NCBI GenBank assembly: GCA_018673255.1
Contig: JABHDC010000089.1
Span: 1-38,229 of the forward strand
DNA length: 38,229 nt
Origin: Gemmatimonadota bacterium
GTDB taxonomy: Bacteria; Latescibacterota; UBA2968; UBA8231
Direction of reading: 5' to 3'
Shown here in pieces: positions 1 through 8,811 of this stretch (position 1 is the first letter of the stretch; each line of letters starts with the position of its first letter). Under the pieces are notes generated by a model. That model was not told the DNA's origin. It did not search any database and was given only the letters and a program-made list of their open reading frames with translations. The position numbers and the translations under genes were made by a program.

Positions 1-252
1 CTCGAAATCCTCGACATGGTTGCCGAGGGCGACAAGATCGTGCTGGAGTGGCGCGGCACTGGCACCAGCCAGATGGCCGGCAGCGAAGGCAAGACGGTCA
101 ACATCACCGGGCTCACCACCTACGTCATGAAAGACGGGAAGATCGTCGAGCGCCGGAGCTACAAGGACAGCCTCGACCTCATGACCCAACTCGGCTTCAC
201 TCTCACTCCTCCGGACGACGGCCAGAGCGAGGCCGGCGAAGTGGGAGAATGA
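1..252 (+). CDS. SnoaL-like (NTF2-fold) protein, C-terminal part
   Basis: This is the C-terminal 83 residues of a protein whose start lies outside the window; the frame is open from base 1. The alternating strands, including the stretches KIVLEWRGTGT and VNITGLTTYVMKDGKIVERRSY, match the last strands of the SnoaL-like/ester-cyclase branch of the NTF2 fold. In that family a cone-shaped barrel binds a small hydrophobic or polyketide-like ligand. Many members are of unknown function, so no substrate can be named. The last 15 residues are acidic and probably disordered. It converges with the minus-strand glycosidase that ends at 366. The 113 bases between them hold nothing recognisable. Confidence 0.65.
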   Translation, partial: LEILDMVAEGDKIVLEWRGTGTSQMAGSEGKTVNITGLTTYVMKDGKIVERRSYKDSLDLMTQLGFTLTPPDDGQSEAGEVGE

Positions 253-365
253 CCGACATCGGTGCGAGCTGAGGCGTGGGTGTCGGGGTCCAGTGCATGG
301 CAGGGGACATCGCCCTCTGGTGTGTCGTTCCCGTTGGCTCATCACACACAAGCAATGCACAAGGT

Positions 366-2765
366 CTACGAGCGGATCTCGACCCGCGTCCCTTCCGGTC
401 GATTCGGCAAGCGCAGGAGCGCCGTCCGCGATGCCCCATCCCATGCCCACTCCACCGTTCCCTCGGATACCGTGACATCCGCAGGTTCCACCGGCATCCG
501 CACGCGTACGGAGCAGGTCGTCTCCGCCATGCCCTCGATCACGAAACTCAGTGAACTCCCGTGGGCTTCCTCCTCCCGCACCTTCCCAGCTGAGGCGATC
601 ACCCAGGGATGCTCCGGACAGCGGCTCAGATCGTAGAGCAGCCAACGGGAATCGGGCACGATCGTCGGGCTTTCGCATACGCCCAACTCCGCATCGTACA
701 GGTTCACGAAGGTGCCCTCCAGATCCACGGATTCCTCCTGACTCGACTCATCCATGCCCGCCGCCACCACGTACGGCCCCCGCCTGAGCACCAGCGCATT
801 GCCCTCGGCCAGAGATAGCTGCCGCTGCCGATGCGCCTCACGCAGCTGCACCATCACTCGGTCTGCACCCTCTCCATGATGGGCCAGTTGTGCCGGTGAG
901 GCGGAATCCACGATGACCACACCTTTCCCACAGGTAAACACGCCGTCCGCCGGAGATCGGCCCAGGTCGAGCAGCTCCGTCAGATGCTCCTGGGGACGGG
1001 CGAAGTCCATGCCTTCCTGGTTCCACCACTCCCGCACCGCATCGTACGCATCCCCGGTGCCGAAGAGAATCAGCGCGCCCCCCTGGTGCACCCACTCGGC
1101 CAGTCGCTCGTGGATCCCGGCCTTTGGTGGTTTCTGGCCCTCGTAGGTCAACAACAACACTTGCAGATCATCGAGATACCCGGGATCTTGGGCGCGCTCC
1201 AGCTGCACCATGGTCAGGGCGGTGCCGAATTTGATCAGCGGCATGGCCAGCCCGTAGAGTGACGACATGTCCGCATCGCTGGGTTCAGGCTCTCCCCGCT
1301 GGAACATGAGGGAGTCGGCAATCGCGACCCCTACGCCGGATTGGCCATGGAGCCATTGAGTGTCTCCCGGCCAGTGCATGTCCGCCAGGGCGTTGAACAC
1401 CACCTGCAGCTCCGTGGCGTAGCTCTCCGGAATCGCCGAGCGCTGATCGGTCGGGTTGTGGTAGAAGCGGGCGACGGCGTCCCGCAGCCGCTGCGCATCT
1501 TCCTGGTCTTCCCAGTCTGCCAGCAGCTTGTAGAACCCGTGCAACACGCTCCACAGATCGCCAAAGCGGACCTCCTCAGATGTGTCGCCCAGGTCGGCGA
1601 ACCCGAGGGTTTCCTTGCGGCTCTCTGCGCCTCGCTCGCGGTAGAATTCGAGCAACTGCCCAAAGGCGCGTTGGGTCGTCGCCAGCTGCTCCTCACTCGC
1701 TTCCTTCGCCAACCGCTCCAGGTATGCCTCCAGTAGCGGCTGTAGTGGCTCCCGCACCAGACTCACCGTTGGGTACGTCCCCTTGAAGACACGGCTCGGC
1801 CAGGGCGTGATCTCGAAGCGCTCGCTCTCTTCTACCAGCAACGAGCCGGTGACGGTGCATTCCCAGTTGACCCGGTAGTCCTCCCAGCAATAGTTCGGGT
1901 TGTCCTCAATCGGGTCGGCCAGTTGCCAGAGTCTCTTGTCGGTCCCTCGCACCAGGGCGGCACAGGCGGCGTATTCGCAGTAGCCCGCTTCCAGCGTCCG
2001 TTGCCTGGTCACGCCCCTGTACACCGTCGGGGTGCGCGACGTGCCGGTCCACACCTGCCCGATCAACCCATCGCACCCTTCCAGCGCCAGCATCTCGCTT
2101 TCTGGACTGACGATCCGCCAGTGCGCGTAGTTGACCAGACTGTGGGTCGGCACGTAGCAGCGGAAGTCCGTGTTTCCCTTTTCGGCGGCATACTTCTTCA
2201 ACTCGCTGCACAGGAAATCCAGCGTGCGTGTGTACAGGTGCTGCATCAGCCTGGAAGCCCGATAGCGCGCGTCCGGCGATGAGGCCGGATTCTGCCACGC
2301 CTCCCCGTAGAATGCCTGCCATTCCCGCTTGAATCCCTCCCCGTATCCAGCCCGCACCCAGAACTCCGGCTCCTCCAGGTGAATGGCGATGGCCCCCGCA
2401 TCGACGACTCGCCGGAGCTTCTCACCCAGGTACCGCGCGTAGTCCCGGCTGGGCATCATGTAGAAACAGTCGTGTCCCTGGGCCACCCCGTGCTCGAGCT
2501 TGAATCCCCCTGCTGCCGCCTGGGCATCGTCGTAGTGCTGCTGCCCATCCCATTCGCCTCGCACGTAATCCTGGTAGCCGCCCCAGGCCACACCGGTCAT
2601 CACGTGCGGCCGATAGCCCGCATTGCGCCAATCCTCCAACCGTCCTTCGAAGGATTCGTTCAACCCGTAGACCATGGCTACGTCGGCTCTGCTCTCCAAC
2701 TTGCAGTCGAGGGGGCCTGCCTCCTGAAAGGAGGTGCGCTCCTCTTCCGGCTTCCGCACTCTCAT
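366..2765 (-). CDS. GH42-like putative glycoside hydrolase, 799 aa
   Basis: This is a large cytoplasmic-looking protein without a signal peptide. Residues about 30-330 resemble a TIM barrel of the beta-galactosidase/GH-A type: IHLEEPEFW (about residue 130) sits where a barrel strand would carry an acid residue. Residues about 510-640 look like the class-I-glutaminase-like domain that follows the barrel in GH42 enzymes (LLLTYEGQKPP, WVHQGGALILFGTGD). A beta-rich C-terminal region follows. The family assignment rests on architecture rather than on clear catalytic motifs, so the substrate is unknown. A purine-rich stretch (GAGAAGAG) lies just before the ATG. It is the last gene of a minus-strand series, 228 bases after the aldolase gene, and could belong to the same transcript or have its own promoter. 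Confidence 0.55.
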   Translation of the reverse strand: MRVRKPEEERTSFQEAGPLDCKLESRADVAMVYGLNESFEGRLEDWRNAGYRPHVMTGVAWGGYQDYVRGEWDGQQHYDDAQAAAGGFKLEHGVAQGHDCFYMMPSRDYARYLGEKLRRVVDAGAIAIHLEEPEFWVRAGYGEGFKREWQAFYGEAWQNPASSPDARYRASRLMQHLYTRTLDFLCSELKKYAAEKGNTDFRCYVPTHSLVNYAHWRIVSPESEMLALEGCDGLIGQVWTGTSRTPTVYRGVTRQRTLEAGYCEYAACAALVRGTDKRLWQLADPIEDNPNYCWEDYRVNWECTVTGSLLVEESERFEITPWPSRVFKGTYPTVSLVREPLQPLLEAYLERLAKEASEEQLATTQRAFGQLLEFYRERGAESRKETLGFADLGDTSEEVRFGDLWSVLHGFYKLLADWEDQEDAQRLRDAVARFYHNPTDQRSAIPESYATELQVVFNALADMHWPGDTQWLHGQSGVGVAIADSLMFQRGEPEPSDADMSSLYGLAMPLIKFGTALTMVQLERAQDPGYLDDLQVLLLTYEGQKPPKAGIHERLAEWVHQGGALILFGTGDAYDAVREWWNQEGMDFARPQEHLTELLDLGRSPADGVFTCGKGVVIVDSASPAQLAHHGEGADRVMVQLREAHRQRQLSLAEGNALVLRRGPYVVAAGMDESSQEESVDLEGTFVNLYDAELGVCESPTIVPDSRWLLYDLSRCPEHPWVIASAGKVREEEAHGSSLSFVIEGMAETTCSVRVRMPVEPADVTVSEGTVEWAWDGASRTALLRLPNRPEGTRVEIRS

Positions 2766-2993
2766 CTCTTCTCAGCCTTTCGCAGGTCAGTCATTCCGGG
2801 TGGAGGAACAGGTGCGTGGATGCCCCGGAATCTCCCACAGAAAAAGGATTCCCGGCAAGTGGATCTTTGACACCATGTGTAGTCGAAGGGGCTGTCGAAG
2901 TGACGGGGTCCGGGCGTCGGGAGGATCGAACGCCCCGGGTGCCACGCTCCTGCTGCCCGACTCCCGTCGGAGACTGCGACTAACAGACCGTGA

Positions 2994-3779
2994 TCAGGTT
3001 TCGAACACCCGGTGCCGTCGGATCTGCTCGATACCAGCCGTCAGCGAGCGTCGGTAGAGATCCAGGTCGAGGCCACAGGCGACGGCACGGAAACCACGGT
3101 CGAGCAGTTTCTCGCAATCTTCAGCTGTAGCACCCAGTTGCCCGGCGGCCTTGCCTTCCTGCTCACACGCCTCAAGGACCGTGTCGACGGCGGCCTGGAA
3201 GTCAGGATGGTCGAACTGAGCGGGGATGCCCATCAGATTCGACAGGTCGAAGTGGCCGATCCACAGCACGTCTATACCCTCGACGGCGGCGATCTCTCGT
3301 GCATTGGCGACCCCCTCAGGACTTTCGATCTGTGCAATGACGAGGCCGTGTTCATTGGCGCGGGTCATCGTTTCAGCCACGTCGCCCGGGGCGTAATCAT
3401 CATGGGCGATGGAGAAGCCGGCGCCGCGCTTACCCACGGGCGGGTATTTGCAGGCGTCGACGATGGCCTGAGCCTGCGCTGCATCGTGCACCATCGGTAC
3501 TTTCAATCCCATCGCACCGGCATCCATCACGCGCGCGGCGAAGTGATACTCCGTCGCGGGGATGCGGACAACCGGTACAATGTCGATCCCCGCATTGGCA
3601 GCCAGAAGGCCACGGATGGTCTCGATCGACCAGGCTGTGTGCTCCATGTCATAGATGATGAACTCCGCGCCCGAGGTGGCCGCCAGGCGGGGCAGGCCTG
3701 AACTGGAGAATTCCATGGCCATCGTGCCCACGGCGATACCACCACCGGCCAGGGCCGCCTTTACCGGATTGTCTCTCAT
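2994..3779 (-). CDS. HpcH/HpaI-family aldolase
   Basis: This is a class II, divalent-metal-dependent 2-oxo-acid aldolase of about 261 residues, the usual family size. It splits 2-keto-3-deoxy sugar acids or similar 4-hydroxy-2-oxo acids into pyruvate and an aldehyde. Family landmarks are visible: DMEHTAW with the catalytic histidine, VPVVRIP with the substrate arginine, IAQIESPEGV with the metal-binding glutamate, and IGHFDLSNLMG with the metal-binding aspartate. The ATG at 3779 is chosen because GAGGAG precedes it and because it overlaps the dehydrogenase stop as ATGA; a longer reading to 3812 lacks this support. The overlap implies translational coupling with the 2-hydroxyacid dehydrogenase, suggesting they act on consecutive hydroxy/oxo-acid intermediates. 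The exact substrate cannot be read from the sequence. Confidence 0.88.
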   Translation of the reverse strand: MRDNPVKAALAGGGIAVGTMAMEFSSSGLPRLAATSGAEFIIYDMEHTAWSIETIRGLLAANAGIDIVPVVRIPATEYHFAARVMDAGAMGLKVPMVHDAAQAQAIVDACKYPPVGKRGAGFSIAHDDYAPGDVAETMTRANEHGLVIAQIESPEGVANAREIAAVEGIDVLWIGHFDLSNLMGIPAQFDHPDFQAAVDTVLEACEQEGKAAGQLGATAEDCEKLLDRGFRAVACGLDLDLYRRSLTAGIEQIRRHRVFET

Positions 3780-4828
3780 CGACTCGACTCCTCTGTCCTG
3801 CGTAGGGCGCACCGGGCGAGCTTCTCCTTGAAGAGGGTGCTGCCCAGGACCTCCTGATTGACGACGTGATCAGGCGCGCGGCCCTTTGATGCGGCAAGGA
3901 TTCCCGCGAAGGCACTCTCGCCCATCATGCGGAAACTCTCATCCGTCCATGCCAGGGCGTGGGGTGCAAGGATGACATTGTCGAGGTCGAGGAGGGGATC
4001 TTCCAGATTGATCGGTTCCTGCTCGAATACGTCCAGTGCCGCACCGGCGATGAGGCCATTCTGAAGGGCATGTGTCAGGGCCGCCTGATCGATGATCGGT
4101 CCACGCGCGATGTTGATGAGGTGAGCAGATGGTTTCATGCGAGCCAGTTGGTCGGCCCCGATGAGGTGGTGCGTGTCGGGCGTCAGGGCGCAGCAGATGA
4201 TGATGAAGTCGGCCTGCTCGAGCAGATCCGGCAGGCCGAGTCGCGTGGCGCCGGCAGCGGTCACGGCCTCCGGGTCGGCGTACGGGTCGCAGACCACCGT
4301 CAGCATCTGCCATGGGGCCGCGAGGGTGAGAATTTCGGTGCCGATGTTGCCCATGCCGATCAGACCCAGGGTGCGACCCCGCAGGCCGATTCCCATGTGG
4401 TCCGGTTTCTCACCCCAGCGCCCCTCCCTCGTCATCCGGTCCTTGAGGGGAAGTCGGTGGGCAAGAGCCAGCAGGAATGTCAGCGCCGCACTGGCCACCG
4501 GACGGCGCACGCCGTCGGGGGTGATGGTGAGGGCCACGCCAGCCTTCGTGCAGGCCTCGACATCGACAGCGTCGTATCCCACGCCGATCCGTGCGACCAC
4601 GGCCAGGTGTTCGGCACCTTCCAGAGAGGCAGCCGTCACTGACGGGCCCAGGACGACGACCGCGTCGGCATGGGCCAGCTGGCCAGCGGCGATCTCTCCA
4701 CCCGCCTCGGTGAGGTAGCCGTATTCCACGCCAGGGACATTGAGAGCGCTCACGTCGATATCCCGGAAGACGGGATCTGTCGTGCCCGGTCTGAAGAAAT
4801 CTGCAGTAAACTCGACGCGATAGGTCAT
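3776..4828 (-). CDS. D-isomer-specific 2-hydroxyacid dehydrogenase
   Basis: This is a 350-residue NAD(P)-dependent dehydrogenase of the SerA/GyaR superfamily, which interconverts D-2-hydroxy acids and 2-oxo acids in the cytoplasm. The Rossmann motif is LGLIGMGNIGTEI (about residues 155-167). The catalytic triad is visible as the arginine of INIARGPIID, the glutamate of DVFEQEP and the histidine of LAPHALAW. The N-terminal half has the expected flavodoxin-like substrate-domain pattern (VVARIGVGYDAVDVEA). There is no ACT domain, so it is not a full-length regulated SerA. It lies 44 bases after the glycerophosphodiesterase and overlaps the aldolase by four bases. Glyoxylate/hydroxypyruvate reductase or a sugar-acid dehydrogenase are the likeliest roles. 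Confidence 0.9.
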   Translation of the reverse strand: MTYRVEFTADFFRPGTTDPVFRDIDVSALNVPGVEYGYLTEAGGEIAAGQLAHADAVVVLGPSVTAASLEGAEHLAVVARIGVGYDAVDVEACTKAGVALTITPDGVRRPVASAALTFLLALAHRLPLKDRMTREGRWGEKPDHMGIGLRGRTLGLIGMGNIGTEILTLAAPWQMLTVVCDPYADPEAVTAAGATRLGLPDLLEQADFIIICCALTPDTHHLIGADQLARMKPSAHLINIARGPIIDQAALTHALQNGLIAGAALDVFEQEPINLEDPLLDLDNVILAPHALAWTDESFRMMGESAFAGILAASKGRAPDHVVNQEVLGSTLFKEKLARCALRRTEESSR

Positions 4829-4872
4829 TCAGTTGCCTTGGTCGGGTAGGGGCGCAAGTGAGTGAAGCCGGA

Positions 4873-5604
4873 TCACGCCGGCGGCTCGTACTCGCTGATC
4901 ATTCTGGCGATCCAGTCCGGTCGGCCGCAGGAGATCTCGTCGACGCCCATGTTGGCCATGCGCGTGAAGATCTCTCGCGATTCCTCGAAGGTCATGTTGT
5001 CTGCAAAGCCGCATCGCACATACAGACCCGCTGCCTTGGCTGCGTCGATGACGGCAGGTTCGGCGGCACGCGGCCAGACCACCAGCAATGTCGCACCGAA
5101 TTCATCCACGACCTTCGCTGGATCGATCGGCTTGGGCTCGAGATGGAAGAAACCGATGTGTGTTGCCGGATTCTCTTCCCGCGCTATGCGCAGGTTGTCC
5201 TCGTCGAAGGAGATGAGTGTGCACTCGTCGAGCATGCCGGCCGCTGCGACCTCGGCTACAACCTGCGGGGCGATTCCTGTATCCTTCAACTCCAGCAGGA
5301 GCCGGCAACGCCCCCGAGCGCATTCGAGTGTCTCTCTCAATGTGGGCACCGTCGTCGTGTCTCCGACAACCAGTTCCTGCACCTGGGTCAATGTCATCGC
5401 CGCCAATTCGCCGGTTCCATCTGTGGTGCGGTCGACGGTCGCATCATGCATCATCACCAGGTGCCCGTCACCGGTTCGGCGGATGTCGCACTCGATGCGA
5501 TAGGTGCCAAAGTCGATGGCTTTCTCGAAGGCGGCGATCGTGTTCTCTGGTGCATGGCACATGGCCCCGCGGTGGGCGCCGATGCGGATGGTCTGGTCTG
5601 CCAT
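4873..5604 (-). CDS. Glycerophosphodiester phosphodiesterase family protein
   Basis: This 243-residue protein matches the GDPD TIM-barrel family, which hydrolyses glycerophosphodiesters to glycerol-3-phosphate and an alcohol. The signature is clear: AHRGAMCHAPENT with the first catalytic histidine (about residue 10) and glutamate, IECDIRRTGDGHLVMMHD with the metal-binding glutamate/aspartate and second histidine, then DRTTDGTG. LLLELKDTG supplies the next acidic strand. No signal peptide is present, so it should act in the cytoplasm, like UgpQ. Only six bases separate it from the upstream propeller gene, so they are very probably co-transcribed. Whether it works on phospholipid head groups or on a sugar-phosphate diester from the neighbouring pathway is open. 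Confidence 0.9.
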   Translation of the reverse strand: MADQTIRIGAHRGAMCHAPENTIAAFEKAIDFGTYRIECDIRRTGDGHLVMMHDATVDRTTDGTGELAAMTLTQVQELVVGDTTTVPTLRETLECARGRCRLLLELKDTGIAPQVVAEVAAAGMLDECTLISFDEDNLRIAREENPATHIGFFHLEPKPIDPAKVVDEFGATLLVVWPRAAEPAVIDAAKAAGLYVRCGFADNMTFEESREIFTRMANMGVDEISCGRPDWIARMISEYEPPA

Positions 5605-5610
5605 AGTCTG

Positions 5611-7335
5611 TCACCCCTCTCCTGCTACATTGACTTCAACCTGTGAGACCATGATGCCACCATCTGCAGTGAGGCCCATCGGTCGGATCCTCAGATAACA
5701 GACACCATCGCCGATCACTCGCTGTGGAAACTCCACGCGCTGGTCGCCCAGCGTGGCCACGGCCACACGTTCGTCGCAATCCCAGGACAGGTCGATCTCG
5801 TGCCAGACGCCAGGCTCCGCCACCAATGTGCCCTCGCCCTGCACGGGCGGCTCGGTATCATCAGCGGACCCGGGTGGGGATAGAGCCTGCGCCGCCGGAA
5901 CGATACGCAGGGCAAAGGTTGCGCGTATGGCGTCTTCAGGGTCAAAGGGCACGGAGAAATGATCTGTCAGCAGCAGCCGACCCCCGGCGCTGCCGGCGGC
6001 GAGCCGCAATCGAAGGCGAGCTCGTCCCTGTCGGCCGAGTGGGTGGTTCCAGACGGCACAGGCTGGCCAGTCCGAGTGGGTGCGTTGAACCTGCAACGCA
6101 GCCTCCTCGCCGCCATCGGGATCTGCCACGACGGCTACACCGGCACAACCAAAGGCAGACCACTCCTCGGGCAATCGAGATCCATCGACGGGCACCACCT
6201 GGGCGGCCGGACCTTCGGGCAGCTGGAAACTCGCACTCTTCGAGCATTCGTACAGCCAATCCGGGTCGAGGGCGACCAGCAGCACACGGCCCTCGCCCTG
6301 TCCGGTGGTGATGAGAACGCGATCGTCGGGCAGCACCACCGGGAAGGGGTAGGCCGTCCCATGGTCGCCGCCATTTGGGGGTGGCTCGTAGCGTTTCGGA
6401 TCGCGGGCCACTTCGCGATGGCCGGTCCAGGTGCGTCCGTCGTCGCCGGAGATGGCTGCGTGCAACACGTGACGGCCACCGTGTGCATAGGGGTAGCGGA
6501 GGCACTTGTTCCAGAGCAGGACCAGGCGGCCATCTGACAATCGCACCAGTCCCGCGGGTGAATCAGAGGACAGGAGATTCGAGGGGCGGGCAGGGGTCCA
6601 CGTGGCCCCGTCGGTGGAGGTGGATTCGTAGAAGCGGCCCAGCTGGGTGCGGATCAGCATCCACAGGACACCGTCGGCGCGTTCGATGATGACCGGTTCC
6701 ACGGCGCCATAGGTACCGATGCTCGGGGTCTGAACTTTCAGCTCGACGTCTGGGTCGTGCCAGTTCTCACCATCATCGCAATACAGGGCCATCGTCGTGC
6801 TCGAGCCGGCAAACCAGAAGGCGTCCAGGCCATCGCCCCGGGCTTTCCAGTTGCGCGATGTGAGCCGCGCAAAGGGCAGCACGAGTCGACCATTGCTCAT
6901 CTGGATCGCCGAATTGATCGAGCCGGTGTAGCCTTCCCAGATCGGCACGGGCTCGCGCCAGCGTGTGCCGCCGCCGTCCGTGCGAGTGTGCCACACGTCG
7001 AGGTGGCGTTCCATGAGTGGCTTGGGTTTGCGGGGCTGACCGGGCAGGCCGAAAACCCCGGTGCCGGCATCGCACATGAGCAGGACATGGATCTCGCCAT
7101 CTGCTGCGGCGATTGGCTGACACCCACCCCAACTGCCCAGTTCGGGATCCAGCCTCAGCAGAGATGTCGCTGCAGACCAGGTGGCACCCTGGTCGTGGGA
7201 CGTACGTCCACGCATGTCCCAGCCTGTACCCTGTTCATCGGGCGTGACATCGAGTCCCAGCAGAGACTCGTCGGGGCGGACGATGATCCGCATGCGCTCG
7301 TCGAGATGGGTCAGGATGTGAGGTGGCGTGGGCAT
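5611..7335 (-). CDS. Sialidase-like (BNR/Asp-box) beta-propeller protein
   Basis: This 574-residue protein has at least three Asp-box repeats of the form S-x-D-x-G-x-T-W: SHDQGATW (about residue 45), STDGATW (about 240) and SGDDGRTW (about 300). They mark a six-bladed sialidase-type propeller. Residues about 400-570 form a separate beta-rich domain, perhaps a lectin-like jelly roll. The RIP-type arginine motif of true sialidases is not obvious, so hydrolysis of sialic acid cannot be claimed; other exo-glycosidases and lyases share this fold. No signal peptide is evident. The ATG at 7335 has GGAG upstream. It heads the minus-strand operon that continues with the phosphodiesterase, dehydrogenase and aldolase, so sugar or sugar-acid release is a reasonable inference. 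Confidence 0.75.
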   Translation of the reverse strand: MPTPPHILTHLDERMRIIVRPDESLLGLDVTPDEQGTGWDMRGRTSHDQGATWSAATSLLRLDPELGSWGGCQPIAAADGEIHVLLMCDAGTGVFGLPGQPRKPKPLMERHLDVWHTRTDGGGTRWREPVPIWEGYTGSINSAIQMSNGRLVLPFARLTSRNWKARGDGLDAFWFAGSSTTMALYCDDGENWHDPDVELKVQTPSIGTYGAVEPVIIERADGVLWMLIRTQLGRFYESTSTDGATWTPARPSNLLSSDSPAGLVRLSDGRLVLLWNKCLRYPYAHGGRHVLHAAISGDDGRTWTGHREVARDPKRYEPPPNGGDHGTAYPFPVVLPDDRVLITTGQGEGRVLLVALDPDWLYECSKSASFQLPEGPAAQVVPVDGSRLPEEWSAFGCAGVAVVADPDGGEEAALQVQRTHSDWPACAVWNHPLGRQGRARLRLRLAAGSAGGRLLLTDHFSVPFDPEDAIRATFALRIVPAAQALSPPGSADDTEPPVQGEGTLVAEPGVWHEIDLSWDCDERVAVATLGDQRVEFPQRVIGDGVCYLRIRPMGLTADGGIMVSQVEVNVAGEG

Positions 7336-7573
7336 GATGTGGGCTCCATTCCCGCGGGTGGCTTATGAGCAGCCAGAGCAATCCGGCAGTTCGAGACCGC
7401 CATGTTGGCGTTTCTGAGTTGTGCACGCAAGCGGCCGGGTGCGGGAGAGGCGGTTCTCCTTGAGGGACTGCGACTTCGTCGAGAGAGCTCCGGCTCTTAT
7501 CTTCCTTGCCGATTTGCTTTGCCGGGGGCCCTTCGCCCGTCGCTCCACGCCAGCAATACCAAGGATTGTTTAC
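7336..7573. promoter_or_regulatory. Divergent intergenic region
   Basis: These 238 bases separate the minus-strand propeller operon from the plus-strand MocA-type gene and must hold promoters for both. I see no convincing -35/-10 pair. The visible signals are GGAG about eight bases before the propeller ATG and AAGGA eight bases before the ATG at 7574. An upstream extension of the MocA reading frame to 7421 exists but would erase this Shine-Dalgarno and adds an Arg-rich stretch foreign to the family. Confidence 0.4.
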
Positions 7574-8584
7574 ATGCCTGATGCACTGAAGCTCGCCTTC
7601 GTCGGTTGCGGCGCCATCGCCCGTTACCATCTTGACGGGATCAAGGAGCACGCGCCGCGAATCAACGTGACGGCCGCTGTCGATCTGGATGCCCAAAAGG
7701 CGAAGGAATACGCCGACGAGACCGGTGGTACCGCCTACACCAGTCTCGAAGAAGCTCTGGAGAACGGCGATTTCGATGCGGTCGATCTCATGTTACCTCA
7801 CGATCTGCACGAGCAGGCGGCGATCCAGTGCTTCGAAGCTGGTAAACACGTGTTGCTCGAGAAGCCCATGGCCCTTGAACTGGATGCCTGCGAACGGATT
7901 CTTGCCGCCGCCAAAGCAGCGGGTACCGTCTTCATGGTGGCCGAGAATGCGCAATACTGGCCCGAGATCGTGAAAGCCGCGGAAGTGATCGAGTCGGGTG
8001 CGATCGGCGAGATCATCACCGCCCGTGCTGCCTTCACCTACGAATTCGATCCGGTCTGGTTCGACGAAGAGACCCCGTGGCGCTATCAGAAGAGTCGCAC
8101 CGGTGGCGGTATCACCATCGACGGTGGCTCCCACTGGATTCGGCCACTGCGGATGTGGATGGGGGAAATCGACGAAGTCGTCGGTATCATCGGCCATCCG
8201 CTGAAGCAGATGGAGGGCGAGTCTCTGACACGGGCCCTGCTCCGATTTGAATCGGGCAAGACCGCCGTCTTTGATGCGATGATGATCGAGACGGTCTTCG
8301 CGCCGGATCCGTGGTGGCGGATCACGGGCACGAAGGGTGAGTTGACCATCGACACCGGTTTCGAGGGGGCGCTGCGCCTCTTCGATGCGGATCACCGCGA
8401 CGGCAAACTCCTGATGGAGCCGAAGGGGTATCCCCAGTCCTTCGGTCCGGAGTTGGCCGACTTCGCCGCCGCCGTGTTGGATGGCAAGGCTCTGACCGCA
8501 GGGCCGGAACAATCCCTCGGCGAGTTGCGCACGGCCATGGCGATCTATCGGTCAGCCGCGTCAAACAACTGGGAGAAGGTATAG
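7574..8584 (+). CDS. Gfo/Idh/MocA-family oxidoreductase
   Basis: This 336-residue NAD(P)-dependent sugar or inositol dehydrogenase-like enzyme has an N-terminal Rossmann domain opening with KLAFVGCGAIARYHLDGI. The family EKP motif is present in VLLEKPMALELDAC (about residue 97), the lysine being the usual catalytic residue. The C-terminal alpha/beta domain carries TGGGITIDGGSHWI, matching the GGG-x-x-x-D-x-G-x-H motif. Start 7574 is chosen for its AAGGA Shine-Dalgarno and because the Rossmann fold begins straight away. The final TAG straddles the junction with a MITE-like element: TA is its presumed target site and G its first base, so the native C-terminus may have been altered. The substrate is unknown. 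Confidence 0.9.
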   Translation: MPDALKLAFVGCGAIARYHLDGIKEHAPRINVTAAVDLDAQKAKEYADETGGTAYTSLEEALENGDFDAVDLMLPHDLHEQAAIQCFEAGKHVLLEKPMALELDACERILAAAKAAGTVFMVAENAQYWPEIVKAAEVIESGAIGEIITARAAFTYEFDPVWFDEETPWRYQKSRTGGGITIDGGSHWIRPLRMWMGEIDEVVGIIGHPLKQMEGESLTRALLRFESGKTAVFDAMMIETVFAPDPWWRITGTKGELTIDTGFEGALRLFDADHRDGKLLMEPKGYPQSFGPELADFAAAVLDGKALTAGPEQSLGELRTAMAIYRSAASNNWEKV

Positions 8585-8747
8585 GAGCGTGTCCCAGTAT
8601 CCCATTTGGGCTGCGTCCGCGTCATTGCCGCCGCTGCCTGCGTTCCGCTTCTCTCTCTGAATTACCCAATTCAGATCGCTCGCGCGCCTTGTCATCGACG
8701 ACAATGACACGCCCTCGCCTGTCAAAGCGAATACTCGGACACGCTCC
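8584..8747. mobile_element. MITE-like element with 20/21-bp terminal inverted repeats
   Basis: The left end GGAGCGTGTCCCAGTAT (from 8584) is repeated in inverted form at the right end, ATACTCGGACACGCTCC (to 8747). Counting the adjacent TA and one more base the match is about 20 of 21. Both ends abut TA, as expected for an IS630/Tc1-mariner-type target duplication. The 164-bp interior encodes no transposase. It contains nested inverted repeats: CTGAATT/AATTCAG at 8657-8674, and GTCATTG paired with CAATGAC near 8702-8708. The transcript could therefore fold into one long hairpin. I saw no second copy in the window. A transcription terminator or structured RNA is the alternative reading. Confidence 0.6.
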
Positions 8748-8811
8748 TATTCCTGACCGTCGCCTGGCAGTGAGCAGAACCGGACGCTCGCTCTGCTCCG
8801 GGTGTACCATG

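Noticed and set aside
2766..2993. Possible terminator or small gene between the aldolase and GH42-like genes
   Set aside because: Only short GC-rich inverted repeats without a T-tract are present and no frame has a start with Shine-Dalgarno.
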